This document shows positions 47,754-59,177 of a stretch of 64,000 nt of DNA, one piece after another (the first letter of the stretch is position 1; every line of letters starts with the position of its first letter). Location of the stretch: NCBI GenBank assembly GCA_905331475.1, contig CAJNYU010004448.1, positions 1 through 64,000 of the forward strand, in the 5' to 3' direction. Below the pieces are notes generated by a model, which did no database searches, was not told the origin of the DNA, and saw only the letters and a program-made list of their open reading frames with translations. Source of the DNA: Rotaria socialis (taxonomy: Eukaryota > Rotifera > Eurotatoria > Philodinida > Philodinidae). The position numbers and the translations under genes were made by a program.

Positions 47754-49318
47754 ATGATATTCAACAATCGGATACTATTCCTTCTATTGGTATTTCTAAA
47801 TTTGATTATTGCAAAGCATTACAGTGCTGCTGTCCATAATCATGACAATATTATATTGATTTCATCGGTCATTGGTAGACAGCTAAAATTCGATGTTGAA
47901 GGGATCAAGGAGTTCGTAGACGATGAAAATTTTGAAACAATTATTTGGTACAAAGGTATTACCGATTTAAAACCATTGATATCTAATTCAGAATCATCCA
48001 TAAACTCCTACGATTTACCAGTCGAATATAATGTTTCAAATCGATCACGATACTCGTTAGTAAATCAAACAATACTTGCAATTGAACAAACATCAATTGG
48101 TGACGAAGGATTTTATACATTAAAGATCATTTCGGAGTTAAACAGCCATCAACAATATATTTATCATGTACGATTTCTTTGTTTATACTAAATACATGCA
48201 CTTTTTTCTGACACATAGGTAGTCTTATTCATACAAAATCTGTCACTTTTTCTAACTCCACCATCGTTTCAACAAGTTAATTATCGTGCCGAGCAATCAG
48301 TTAATTTAACATGTTCAATTTCTTTATATGCCGATCCTAATTACATTAAACAGATAGGCTCTTTATTTTCATCGATGTGGTATATGATTATCTATAATAA
48401 TGATGCTGATCATTATCAATTACTTTCATCAACATCAGTTTCTTACTCATACACAGCTTATCTCGTCAACTATGAACTTAATAAAAATGATCATAATCAA
48501 ACAGTGTTTTGTACACTTATTCAACAGAAGTTAAAACCAACTGTTCTACTCAATGCTACTCTACCCGATGTGTTAAATATTCAATATAAAGCATATTTAT
48601 ATGGTAATTATTACTTTACACGTTCATTTAATAGTTATTCATCAATTGAAATTAATTGTGAAGAATTCTATGGAAATCCAAAACCAATGTATACACTCAT
48701 ATGGATGTTAAATGGAGAAAATCGAACACTATTAAATAAAACACAACATGGGAAATATGTTATCGACAGCGCTACTTGGCGAAATCGAGGTAACGATTCT
48801 TACTACTACGAATAGCTAAATTACGAAAGGGTTCATTTCTACACGAACTATTGAACTATAGACATAATTTTAGGCTATATTGCGAGATATTCAATTTCAT
48901 TCCAGAAAAAAAATAAACAAATCGCTTGTAGCGGATGGGTTTTAAAATAATATAATCTTAAAAAAACGAGTATCAATTCGCATGTTCACGTCATTGGATT
49001 CACATCAAGTGAAACCATAGCGAATATGTGAAGCTGTTTAAATATAAAAAACTATTTTTCTTTTAAGGAAATTATTTATGTCTTGCTGAAAATTATCTTA
49101 ATAATCGTCAGCCAGCACATCAATCATTTCGACTTAATATTTGGTTTAATGAACATCGATTAAAAAATTTTGCCGTAACAGAATTTTTAACTTTACCAGA
49201 ATCGTTTCAATTCAAAAGAAATAAACTAATTATTTTAATATTTCTAATTATCGTTTCGATTTTTTCTTGTCTTTTGTTCATTCTATCATTCTATTATTTT
49301 TGTTTACAAAAGAAATAA
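47754..49318 (+). CDS. Single-pass membrane protein with Ig-like ectodomain
   Basis: Exons 47754-48167, 48219-48789 and 49068-49318 sum to 1236 bases and give 411 residues, with GT-AG junctions. A signal peptide is clear (MIFNNRILFLLLVFLNLIIA). The ectodomain shows Ig-fold signatures: IIWYKG with a later DEGFYTLKI (domain 1, lacking the usual Cys pair), VNLTCSI to FCTL (domain 2), and IEINCEEFYGNP with LIWMLNG and NYLCLAENY (domain 3). There are several N-glycosylation sequons. A hydrophobic helix, LIILIFLIIVSIFSCLLFIL, lies near the C-terminus, followed by a very short tail (SFYYFCLQKK). The family is not recognised beyond Ig superfamily; the tail has no signalling motif. A role in adhesion or recognition is inferred from architecture only. 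Confidence 0.75.
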
Positions 49319-49407
49319 AAGAATGAAGTAGTATGTTAACGATGAATTTATTTTAGAAAAACAGTAGGAAGAAGGAAAACTGATGCAAAAAGGATTTGGT
49401 TTAGTTT

Positions 49408-49578
49408 TCACCAATTTGGTTTTTTCATTCCGCCAACTAATTGACTTCGATTTCTAAAATAATCTTGTCGAAGATTTTCATGTTTATGAACAAATATTGA
49501 ATAGGCAATAAATGGAAATATATACCAACGTCTGATACACACTTCTTTTAGCCAGAATCGAGTGACTTCAAATGCCAT
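49408..49578 (-). CDS. NDUFB1: NDUFB1-like complex I subunit (56 residues)
   Basis: A 56-residue uninterrupted frame. NDUFB1 is a tiny single-pass accessory subunit of mitochondrial complex I, about 55-60 residues. The N-terminal half (RWYIFPFIAYSIFVHKHE) gives one short membrane segment. It is followed by the family-like YFRNRSQLVGG, which resembles the F-R-(N/D)-K-S segment of animal NDUFB1, and a C-terminal KKPNW like the Lys-Pro-x-Trp ending of insect homologues. Length, position of the helix and the end motif all agree, but the protein is short, so the call is moderate. The ATG lies 3 bases after the stop of the upstream ORF and in the same frame. Confidence 0.6.
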   Translation of the reverse strand: MAFEVTRFWLKEVCIRRWYIFPFIAYSIFVHKHENLRQDYFRNRSQLVGGMKKPNW

Positions 49579-49581
49579 GTT

Positions 49582-49893
49582 TTACTTCTTTTGCTTTATT
49601 TCGTTTTCTTCACTAGCGGCGTTTAAAGCTTTTTGTATTTTATAACGTTGTGTACGTTGATAATCGAAATAAATAAATGTTGATGATGTAACAAAAAGTA
49701 TAAAAGCTAATTTTGATTTCCAAAGTTCGTACCAGATCGAACGTGGACGATACGGATGTGAAGCAAGACCAGTTAATGGAGATTCTCGTGGAGTCGGAAG
49801 AGAAGGTGGACGAATTTGATATTCGATAGGTAATGAAGGATTAGTTGCTACTCGTTGATTTGTAGTTGCCACTGATGATGATCCATCAGCCAT
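49582..49893 (-). CDS. Small single-pass membrane protein, upstream ORF of a likely dicistronic mRNA
   Basis: A 103-residue frame from the ATG at 49893. The N-terminal half is Pro/Ser-rich (PSLPIEYQIRPPSLPTPRES). One membrane helix follows (KLAFILFVTSSTFIYFDY), then a basic and acidic tail ending EIKQKK. The family is not recognised; size and layout fit a small mitochondrial or ER membrane protein. The stop is TAA, followed by AAC and the ATG of the NDUFB1-like frame. Apart from the start and one out-of-frame ATG at 49886, which opens a 12-codon frame, this ORF has no ATG in any frame. Confidence 0.6.
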   Translation of the reverse strand: MADGSSSVATTNQRVATNPSLPIEYQIRPPSLPTPRESPLTGLASHPYRPRSIWYELWKSKLAFILFVTSSTFIYFDYQRTQRYKIQKALNAASEENEIKQKK

Positions 49894-50204
49894 CAAAATA
49901 GTTTCTTTTCCCTTTTTCTATGATTGAATAATGATGAATGAAATATCGTATGCACAGGCTGTTGATAATTTTCTATTGGACAATTCATTTTACATATTTC
50001 AAATGATCATACATATTTATATATTTTTTTATCTTAAAAATGATTTAATAATAAAAAATATCTATTTTTCTCTTTTGTGACTGTTTTTTTTTCATTGGTC
50101 GTTTCAGTGTCCAATAAATACCCTTTCCAGTCCAATGACAATCTAGACCAGTAGCCTTCAAAATCCGATTATTAGTTTTTTTCTTCTTCTAATTGATAAA
50201 AATC

Positions 50205-51549
50205 ATGGGGCTTTGCAGATGTCCACAACGCAAAGTGTCGACTTTATTTTGTTTTAAACATCACGTTAATGTTTGTGAATCATGCCTTGTTAGTGAACAT
50301 CCACAATGTATTGTTCGTTCTTACATATCATGGTTACAAGATAATGATTATGATCCAAATTGTACTTTATGTCATCGTTCATTAAGTGATATTGATGAAG
50401 AGACAATACGACTTATTTGTTTTGACTTATTTCATTGGTCATGTCTTGATCAATATTGTCGCTCATTCCCATCACATACAGCTCCCGATGGTTACACATG
50501 TCCAACTTGTCATGCATGTATTTTTCCACCATCCAATCTTGTTTCGCCTGTTGCTGATCAAGTTCGAAGAAGATTTGCATCAACTAATTGGGCAGCACGA
50601 TTGCCAATGATATCATCATCGAATGAATCAACAGTAGAGGAAGATAAACAACAATTATTAACAGAAACAGAAAAAAATGGATATGTTATTGTTAATCCAA
50701 CTACGACTAGTGGAAATAAAACACTAGTAGGAACCAGTGGCTTATCACATCATCCAAATCGAGCTACTGATACGACTCAGCAATCTACGTCGGTAACAAT
50801 AAAAGTATGTAGATTTGATTGTTATCTATCACAAAAAAATCAATTATCATAACCAGAATAAATTTTCATCGTGCTTTAAATGCGAAGACGAATTTGTACT
50901 TTCAATCGACAGCTACTCAGTTTTCGATGGTTCTTGTATACCTAGGGAAAATACTATTTTTCATTCTTAAAGACAAGCTGTTACATATTGAGGCTATGGA
51001 ATATAAATAAATTTATGACTTAAGTAGATCACACTGTTTGTAGATGAAGAATAAATTTGAAAAAACTTGTTTATGACTTAGAATAAAATATTCTATTTCT
51101 ACTATCATGCCATATAGTGAGTATTAAAATGATATTTCATAAATTCTTTTAGTTTTGATGTTCTCTTTTGAAATAATTATTTTTGCAATTTTTAGGCAGG
51201 AGAAAGTGATCCAGATGACGAGGATAAATATAAACGTCGTAGTGTTTTTACATGGTTTGCTCGATGGTTACGTTCTCGACAAACAACAAATCGAAAAAAA
51301 ACTGCGCTTAACCAAACATCAATATCACACACTCGCTATATAATTTACTTGATACTTATAATTTTATTTGTTTTCATTACAATTATGACTGTTTTATATA
51401 ATATAACTCGAGGTGACAATAATGAATATGTAAATCGAAATGATGATCCACAACATAATCCATTTAATAATCCGTTCATTCATGTTGCTGGTCGATTTAT
51501 GAGAAAAACCGTTAAAGATCCAAATTTACCGAACGATCAGCCAAAATAA
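50205..51549 (+). CDS. ZFPL1: ZFPL1, Golgi membrane zinc-finger protein
   Basis: ZFPL1 is a cis-Golgi membrane protein that binds the golgin GM130 and helps hold Golgi structure. Exons 50205-50804 and 51196-51549 (391-base intron) sum to 954 bases and give 317 residues. The N-terminus [20 protein letters not shown] is nearly identical to the family start, with a B-box-like finger (residues 4-40) and a RING-like finger ([32 protein letters not shown]; about 55-115). A Ser/Thr-rich linker follows, then [20 protein letters not shown], a membrane helix ([20 protein letters not shown]) and a short lumenal tail ending PNLPNDQPK. The ATG at 50205 was chosen because the family starts MGLC. Confidence 0.95.
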
Positions 51550-53211
51550 AATGAAAATTATTTTATATACTTTAATCTCTTCTTCTTCTTCTTTTTCTGT
51601 TGCTTTTCTATTATTTAAAGTTCCATTTTCTCTTATTTGTATATCGATAACTTTTTGTTTTAAGTAAATTATACAGTTTGAGTTTAAAAAAACACCTTTT
51701 TTTAACTTAATTTCAATTCTTCTTTATTTTCTAAAAATTAGATAAATCCTATTAATTACTAACATCATAACCATATTTTATTTTAACCAATCTACTAAAC
51801 ACACATCTAACAATAATATTTATAATTATATTCATGGTACAACAATATCATTTATTATAAATAGTAAGACGATGGTCACAATCAAATTTATCTATAAACA
51901 ATGGGAAGAAAAGATACAGGAAACATTATTTAGTTCGATGGTTTCATAGTAAAATTGTCAAGTCGAAGAAGTGCATCGGCAGAACATCTTATTTTTGTCT
52001 AAGAAACAAAAAACTATTGATATTTTTTGTATGAATTTCATGTCAGAAAAATCTATGACACTACTAAATACCTGCACGAACGGTAAGATTGAGAGGATGA
52101 AAATTTTAATCTTCTCAGAAAATATTAATTTCAATCCGATGAATACAATATAAGAATAATCGAAAGCATATTAAAAAAAGAACGAGTCTATTGTACGTCG
52201 ACATCATGCATAAACTAATTGAGTGATTGCCAAAAGAAGAGAGAAAAACAGCATTCTCTTATTGATGCTCTTGAACAGAAGGTAAACCTCTGCACCTTGA
52301 AAACGTTATCAGTACATTTTGATCAAGTTTATAATAGGACTGTAACACGAGTGGGAATTCATTAAATAAAAAAATATGCACAGATTGAAATACAAGCAGA
52401 GCGAATTCGACGCCGTAGAAGAATTCTCATTAAATAAAATGTGAATTCTTAGACAAAAATGATTTCAGGAAGTCGAGCTTTTTCTAGAGGAAATCTTAGA
52501 AGTTTTGAGTGTAAAAAAAGTGATTGTCTGCTTTCAAAAGTGATATTTTTTAATTTTTAATTTTAGATGATTTTTTCTTCTTAAAACAATCAACATTTCT
52601 ACATATGAAATGTTCTTCTAAGGATCGACTTTGTGTCCTTTCAGAGTTTGTGAGTCGTACTTCGCATACCATGTAGATGTTTTCTGTGCCTATCGCATAA
52701 CGAACTTTGAAACCAATAGTATTTTATACGATTTGATTCGCATGAGTAATGTCAAAGCGAAAAAAAATAGAATTATAATACTTACGAACCGTGAGATAAC
52801 ATATTGTTCTGAAGATAGAGCTTTTATGTATATATTATAGTAGAAAATTTCTAATTATCTGTAGTTTTGCTAACGTTTCAGTTTGATACATTGCTACATA
52901 TAACACTTGGTAGCAGCAGCATTAAGATGACTCTCGGGGCAATGTATTAATGAATCTTCTACTCGTATCGCCTGTTCAACACTATGTTGATTACTTTGCG
53001 ATACACAACTGCGCGCTTGTGAATAGTTAGTGTTTTTAGAAGACTCACTTGATTAAATGCGAATGCTATAACTAAGATAAAACATGTGAAAGATATCGAA
53101 CTACTGATTCTATCATTAGGAAATATGCGATACATCAAGGTAGAAGAGCGAGAGGAGCATTCTTCTGAACTCCTGCTAGGATTCCAGAGACGAATGAAAT
53201 TTCATTTTCAG
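51550..53211. other. Intergenic before EMC4
   Basis: About 1.7 kb without a recognised gene. The part just left of 53212 is open in the EMC4 frame from about 53086 but reads unlike the family. A TTCATTTTCAG acceptor sits at the ATG, so this open part is probably a 5' UTR intron. Confidence 0.45.
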
Positions 53212-53868
53212 ATGTCTAGTCAACATCCAACAAGTACTGCTTCCATTCGTGCAATTCCTTCACGTCGTAAATGGTTTATTGATTTACAAATTCGTAGAAA
53301 TGAACGTTTACCAAATACACCTAATGAAAATAGTTCAACAACGATGTCAGCTACAAACAATAATAAACTTCTAGTATCACCTATTGGTTACAGCGATCAG
53401 CGAGTGGCAGATTTATTAATTCAAGAAGATGATGAACGTTTATTAGCAAAACGTTCATGGGATATTGCATTACAACCAATAAAACAATTGCCAATGAATG
53501 TTATTTTCGCATGGATGGCTGGCAATACATTTTCACTTATGTCAATTATGATTGTTGTTATGTTATTTATGAAGCCTATACAAGTATTCTAATATGCTAT
53601 TGTTTTCTTGAATTAAAATCCAATTTGAATATTCTAGGCTATATTTTCACTTAGCTCAGCATTTTCATCATTGCAACAAGAAGGTTTAGTTGGAAATATC
53701 TGGTTACATAAAATAATGTATTTCTTAGGTAATCTCACACATTTAGCATTAGCTTTATATAAATGTCAATCGATGGGTTTATTGCCAACATATAATTCTG
53801 ATTGGATTGCATTTGCTGGCCAACAAACTCGAATGGAAATGTCACTTGGAGGAATCTCGTATTCTTAA
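53212..53868 (+). CDS. EMC4: EMC4, ER membrane protein complex subunit 4
   Basis: EMC4 is a subunit of the ER insertase that inserts tail-anchored and multi-pass membrane proteins. Exons 53212-53583 and 53638-53868 with a 54-base GT-AG intron sum to 603 bases and give 200 residues, near the usual family length. Family blocks are LLAKRSWDIALQPIKQLPMN and AWMAGNTFSLMSIMIVVMLF (first helix), then IFSLSSAFSSL, YFLGNLTHLALALYKCQSMG and LLPTYNSDWIAF, with a terminal RMEMSLGGI. The ATG follows a splice-acceptor-like TTTTCAG, pointing to a 5' UTR intron. The protein is intact and ordinary. Confidence 0.95.
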
Positions 53869-53985
53869 GTCAAAGATAAAAAAAAGAATCATTTTTTTTA
53901 AATTCATCTAGTCGTTGTTTTGTATTAATGTTTTATTTAAGCAAAATATTTATAAATAAATGAAAATTCAATGAAGTCAAAATGA

Positions 53986-56118
53986 TCAACGGGAATTTTT
54001 AATCCACAATAAATTTGATCGTAAATTTTTATTTATTGAAGTTGATTCTTGTTCAACAGTTGATGGTCGATCTATTGCTGATATAACTGCATTATTATTT
54101 GAATGAATTGATTGGCATGATTTATGTTTTTTTTCGTTTGAATTTCGAAATGTTCGTTCAGAAGAAATCGGCGACTGATCAATGATTCGAGATGGATGTG
54201 AAGTAAAACTAGTATTTGTAACTAAGAAAAAGAATTTCTCTTTATGATTGTAGACACTAACAAAAACAAAATTTCTTGTTTCACTCACTCATATAGGTTG
54301 GCTGCTGAATTTCATCTCTATTTATTGCTTGTTGTTCATTATTTGTACTATTCCAAGTTGGATACGCTTGATAGGGATAACAAAGATAGACAGCTGGTTG
54401 CATAAAAGAAGCAGCTGGTGAAACCAGAGAAAGAGACTGAGTAGGATCAACACTTGTATCCCTGGGTGACGCCATCGGTTGTCTAGTCTTATGGTCGTTT
54501 TTTGTCGATTGATCATCATCAATATCAGAATTGAATGATTTTAATTTTTCATAAGCTAAATTTAATAAATCTAACACTTGTTGACTTTGATCGAAAAAAT
54601 GAAATAATTTTGAATAATCTTCAACAGCTTTTGAATATTCTCGTTTGATCATCCAACATGCAGCACGAACAACATAAGCTAATTTATTCCATTCATGATA
54701 TGCTATTGCTTGTGTGCAATCATCAATCGATTCGAAACATTTCTCTTCCAATAACGATGTTGCAGCACGTGATGCTAGAATTTCGGATTTTAATTTATAA
54801 TCATATTGAGTATCGTGTAACAGCTTTGTGTAGATAGAGTACGATAAAGAATAATTGCCTTGTTTAGCTGCAAACATTGCTAATTCACGCTAGAAGTCAA
54901 TAAAAGTCAAGTTTAGATATTTTCAATTTCAAAGATAAATTCATCGCGGTGACCCGACGTTGAGTCAGTCAAGATGGTCCTTCAAAATGAATTACATCTA
55001 ACCTGTTTTTCATAGTGTTCAACATTACAAACTTGTTTCGTCAGATCTAATTGATTCATCAATTTTCCTGTTTCTGATCTTGTTAAAGTTACTAATCGAT
55101 TTTTTCGTTTCTTTCGAATATTTTCCTGTTTTGTTGATAATCGTGTTTGACTCTTCATATGTTTTTCTAATGTTGCTTGTAATTGTTGATCAAAAAATAT
55201 ATCAAAATCAGTTAATGGATTTGATGAAGATGAAAACTGATCGTCTTTAATTTGAATTCGATTTAAATCTATTGACTGCTCTTGTTGTTGTTGTTGTTGT
55301 TGTTCACTAGCCATTGGGGATGAACTTGTCGGAGCTGAATTCACGTGTACCATAGCTAAAGACGATGACGGATCATCAAGAAGTGTTGTAGCTGCAGAAT
55401 TAGCATGATAGGAAACCATTGGAGAAGTAAAACTTGTTATGGTTGGTTGATTTTCAGTTTTTTCTGCTTCTTGACATACCTGAACGCAAAAACAATGTAC
55501 GCTCAATTCTTTTGTTTTTAATGCTTATTGAATATCTCGTACCGGTTGTAAACTTTTATTTGATTGAACTGATTTATGGCTTGAATGTTGTTTCGAAGAT
55601 TTCTTTCGATAGAGATTATCATCTGATGATAATGATGTCGAAGAAGAATTATCATGATAACGTTTTTTAGCATGTTCCGAACTTTTATAATGTACATATA
55701 CTTGTTCTAATGATCTATTATGTGGCTTATCTGAAAACGAATAAAAAGTAATATAGATCTAGATAATGTCGCGTTTCGAGCTACCTGTTTCTTGTGAATG
55801 CCATGAAGAACTGTGTTTCGATTTGTATGTTGATAGATGATTAGAGTTCAAAGGTTTTTCTGATGATTCGTGATTAAAACCTGACACATATGAATCAATT
55901 TTACGTATAGAAGGTGGCACGGGTACTTTTTGTTGTTCGTCATCGAACTCATTATAATCCCCGTCACCAATGGCTTTTTTGAAGTGTTGATGTGCATTGA
56001 GTAACTTCTGGCGATTTCGATTGGTTTCTGTTTTCTGAACGATTTCAGATATTTTTAATAAAGCATCAATGATAGCTTTCTCTGTTCGACGACGTTGTAC
56101 TAAACCGACTTTTTTCAT
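53986..56118 (-). CDS. TPR-repeat protein with Ser/Gln-rich linkers
   Basis: Five exons: 56118 to about 55784, about 55735-55543, about 55480-55005, about 54895-54292, and about 54220 to 53986. Junctions are phase-consistent: GAAACAG|GTAGC into DKPHNRSL; CAACCG|GTACGA into VCQEAEK; AAACAG|GTTAG into RELAMFAAKQGN; ATATGA|GTGAGT into TNTSFTSHPS. The N-terminal part is basic (QRRRTEKAI). The middle is Ser-rich with a Gln run and a KKRKNR nuclear-type patch. About three TPR-like helical pairs follow (RELAMFAAKQGNYSLSYSIY; AATSLLEEKCFESIDDCTQA; AACWMIKREYSKAVEDYSKL). TPRs are protein-binding; family identity beyond that is not clear. The start at 56118 avoids an upstream hydrophobic stretch that looks like 5' UTR. 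Confidence 0.7.
55283..55307. repeat. TTG triplet run encoding Gln
   Basis: About seven TTG units that encode the Gln run in the TPR protein (ASEQQQQQQQEQS). Coding microsatellite, likely length-variable. Confidence 0.7.
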
Positions 56119-56296
56119 TGATGAAAAGATTAAGAAAAGTAAGAAAAAAAAATGATGTATATATTGAAAGAAGAAAATAATTTTAGTAATTTGAATAAGC
56201 GCCAATCTACTATATCACGAAAATATCGAATATTTTTTTTTCGTTACATCTATCGATTTTTTTATTTCATAAAATCAAAAGAAAAATATATACAAT

Positions 56297-56765
56297 TTAT
56301 TGTTCATAAGTTACAAGTGGATCAAAATATGTCGTTTGCATGTAAACAGGCTCATGAGAATAGATATATTGGGACGTTGGCGGATGATAATAGTAATAAT
56401 ACGATGAATTGTCAGCATTGATATTGTATGCACATTGGGATTGATGATAAGCACAGGGCGGCTGATACATGGGAGAATCAGCAGAGACTGTATGTATGCT
56501 TGTTGAAATGTTCGATAACGTAGATTTGTTCTGTTTTTTCATTCGACGCTAAAAGAAAATCTTTCAGTTTTCATTAAAAAAATATTCTGATTTCTTGACT
56601 TACCCGATGATTTTGAAACCAATTCGAAATTTGAATAATATTGCAATTGAGAAGTTTAGCTAAACGTTCCTTTTCCATAATATTCGGATGCGATTGGCAA
56701 GCAAAACTTGCTTCGAGTATAGTGCGTTCTTCACGTGTATAGACATGTCGCGATTGAGATGACAT
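56297..56765 (-). CDS. Divergent homeobox protein
   Basis: Exons 56765-56604 and 56548-56297 with a 55-base intron sum to 414 bases and give 137 residues. The homeodomain occupies about residues 2-61: RHVYTREERTILEASF for helix 1, NIMEKERLAKLLNC for helix 2, and a recognition helix ISNWFQNHRRRMKKQ with the invariant W48, F49, N51 and R53. Position 47 is Asn instead of the usual Ile/Val, as in TALE, SIX and CUX classes, but there is no TALE loop insertion and the rest does not match those classes. The C-terminal region is rich in Tyr (SSYYYYYHPP) and may be an activation region. The intron falls between NHR and RRM, inside helix 3. Very short for a homeobox protein; the class is undetermined. 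Confidence 0.8.
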
Positions 56766-57624
56766 TGTGACGAATTGAACATTATCTGGCTGATGCTTCG
56801 ATTAATATTGAAAATGATTAAATGAGCTCATCGGATTAATCAATTAATCGTCAAAGGACGATAAGAGATCAAACGAGTGATCACAAAAGAAATGAAAAGA
56901 ATAATTATGACACTGTTAAGAGTTTATTGGTTATAGAATAAAACAACAAGCGAACATATCACCTGTTCGTATGTTTTAATTGGATATAATTTATTTTAAA
57001 ATTTATGTTAGTCAGATGAGAAAAGTAGCTCTGCGAACATTTGATAATTCTTGATGTTTTTTTTTCTGTTTTGTATGTTATATGTAGGAGTAGTGTTAAT
57101 GAGTTGAATAAAGAAAGATACATTTCACCTGATGTTCGTCTGAACTAATAAATGTGGTAGCAACAAGCAAAAGTTTTACAGTTCTATTAGTCATTGAATT
57201 CAAGTTAATGCAACTGCAAAACTCCATCGTTGATAATTTGTATTTACTATTTTATTTTTACTATGGGAACTATTGACAACAAAATATTCTATGCACCAAG
57301 AATATGAAGAGGAAAAAGATACAAATAAAGAGGACATTTTTTTTCCGAATGCCATTGAAGTTTCTAGTGTTAAAGATAGCTCGCAAATAGAGATATTTTT
57401 TTATTGAACAAAATTAAGGTGGCGCTCTTATTTTCAAATTTACAATTAAAATCTTAATAAGTATAAAAATTTGTTCAAAGTAAAAGCCTCGTAATCAATT
57501 TCATTTTGTGAAATCATGAAAAATCATAGTTCTCGTCAAGAAAAAAAAAAGAAAAGATACTTTTTAGCATCGATTATTTGAAAAGAAAAGAAAGACCGTG
57601 TCCCATTCAAAACGATTTCTTCTT
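56766..57624. other. Intergenic
   Basis: About 0.9 kb upstream of the homeobox start and downstream of the Cys-rich gene. No ORF or inverted repeat of note. A TTAATC.ATTAATCG pair near 56835-56850 gives TAAT-type homeodomain core sites, which are common by chance in such AT-rich DNA. Confidence 0.35.
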
Positions 57625-59177
57625 TTAAGCACACGTGCTAGTGGTACTATTCCAAGTAGTCCCTAGGGAACAGGCGCATGTATTAGGCGTCGGAGTATTC
57701 CATACCATATTTCCTGGACATATACAATGTCCTAAATAGCAAACAAGATTTGCAGTGCAAGCATATTGTCCTGGGCATGTTCCATTGAATGAATGTCTTG
57801 CTGAACATCGTTGTCCGTCCCAGAAAGTAGTCGATGCACAATCGCACATACCGGCAGATGATGCCGTCGGGCAATCACAGCCTGTGGGCGTAGATGGACA
57901 CGAAAGATTAACTGTTGTATTACACTGAAAACTATATTGACATCCAATGGCATAAGTTTTCTAATCAAAATAAAAAATTCTGAAAGATAAATAAAATAAT
58001 TTCCATGAACTTACTTTTTCTTGACACCATTCTGTTGTAACATTATCCCAATAACTATATGAATCGCATTCGCAAATACCTGCTGTACAAGTTAGACCTC
58101 TTTTAGTATCACATGGCACAGATACGCTGCAAGGTTGTCCACCAAGAGCATCTATGCAAAGAAATAACATCTTAATAGTAAAACAAAAAGAAATCACTTT
58201 TGAATGATTTTACTTGAGCTACAATAGGATCCATTCCAATAAGCTGTGGATGAACATTGACATTGGAGTACTGTGATAAAAAAAAATTCATTTAAAAAAT
58301 ATTTTCAAGCGATGCAACTTTACTTCCTCCAACATTGGCACAAGAAAGACCGAGCGCAGATTTACAATCGGAGTTTGTTAGGCAAGAAGCATTATATGTT
58401 AATTGAGAAACACAAGTTCCACTATTGACGCCAACTGTTTCTAAATAAGTTACGCTATCACAAACGCAAATATCTTGGCTTGTGGTATATGTTTGATTGA
58501 TAACTTGCATGCATGTTAAAGTCGGTTGACAAGGTACTGAATTACAAGGATCACCATAATATCCATAATCTTGACATTTAAAACCAGTCCATTTTTGATA
58601 GACACCACATGAACAATTCTGTGCTGTTACATTCCATTGATAGTTACCTGTACATACACATGTACCAGCTGGACACCAAAGAAATCGTGTTGCATCACAC
58701 GAACGAGAATTCATATAGCATGATGCTCCATAGAGCAAAAAAGGTTGTGTAATGACTTTTGGAATCGATATCCAATAGCCGAGACCACCTTTCAATAGTG
58801 TTTTCAATTTAATATGAATATGAAAAAAAAAATTTTTACTTACCGATTCCAGCAGCTAATGCTGTAAGGACTACAGTCACAACTAGTATTGTTTGCCATC
58901 GTTGTGTTAAAAGTGCATTTTTACTGGCTAGTTTTGATCGTTTTTCTTGTTGCATTAACGGTTCATTTTCAATTTCAACTTGCATTACAGTATGTTCTTG
59001 TACATCACCATCCTTGCCTAGAACTTTTGAAAATCCAATATCATTTATTGATGCAGTCGACGGATCACGAAGTGATGCACCTTGTGAGAAAAGAGGGTCG
59101 TTGTGGTCCACCGTTGGACTAACAGCATTTGGGTGTACTAGTGTTTGACGAGCCGCAGCCGAATGAAGTCTGCTCAT
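57625..59177 (-). CDS. Type II membrane protein with Cys-rich EB/EGF-like repeats
   Basis: The first exon (59177 to about 58844) gives a cytosolic Ser/Gln-containing N-terminus and a membrane helix (TILVVTVVLTALAAGIG). Later exons (about 58795-58325, 58272-58216, 58152-58018 and 57960-57625) give an extracellular part built of repeats of about 40-50 residues with six to eight Cys, for example CDATRFLWCPAGTCVCTGNY, CNSVPCQPTLTCMQV, CDTKRGLTCTAGICECDSYS, CPGQYACTANLVCYLGHCIC and a final CACSLGTTWNSTTSTCA. The repeats share the C.C....YWN/W pattern of invertebrate EB-type modules. There are many N-x-S/T sites. No enzymatic domain. The role is probably extracellular binding; the partner is unknown. 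Confidence 0.75.

Noticed and set aside
53086-53211. N-terminal extension of EMC4
   Set aside because: It is in frame, but it is unlike EMC4 and ends in a splice-acceptor-like TTTTCAG exactly before the family-like start.
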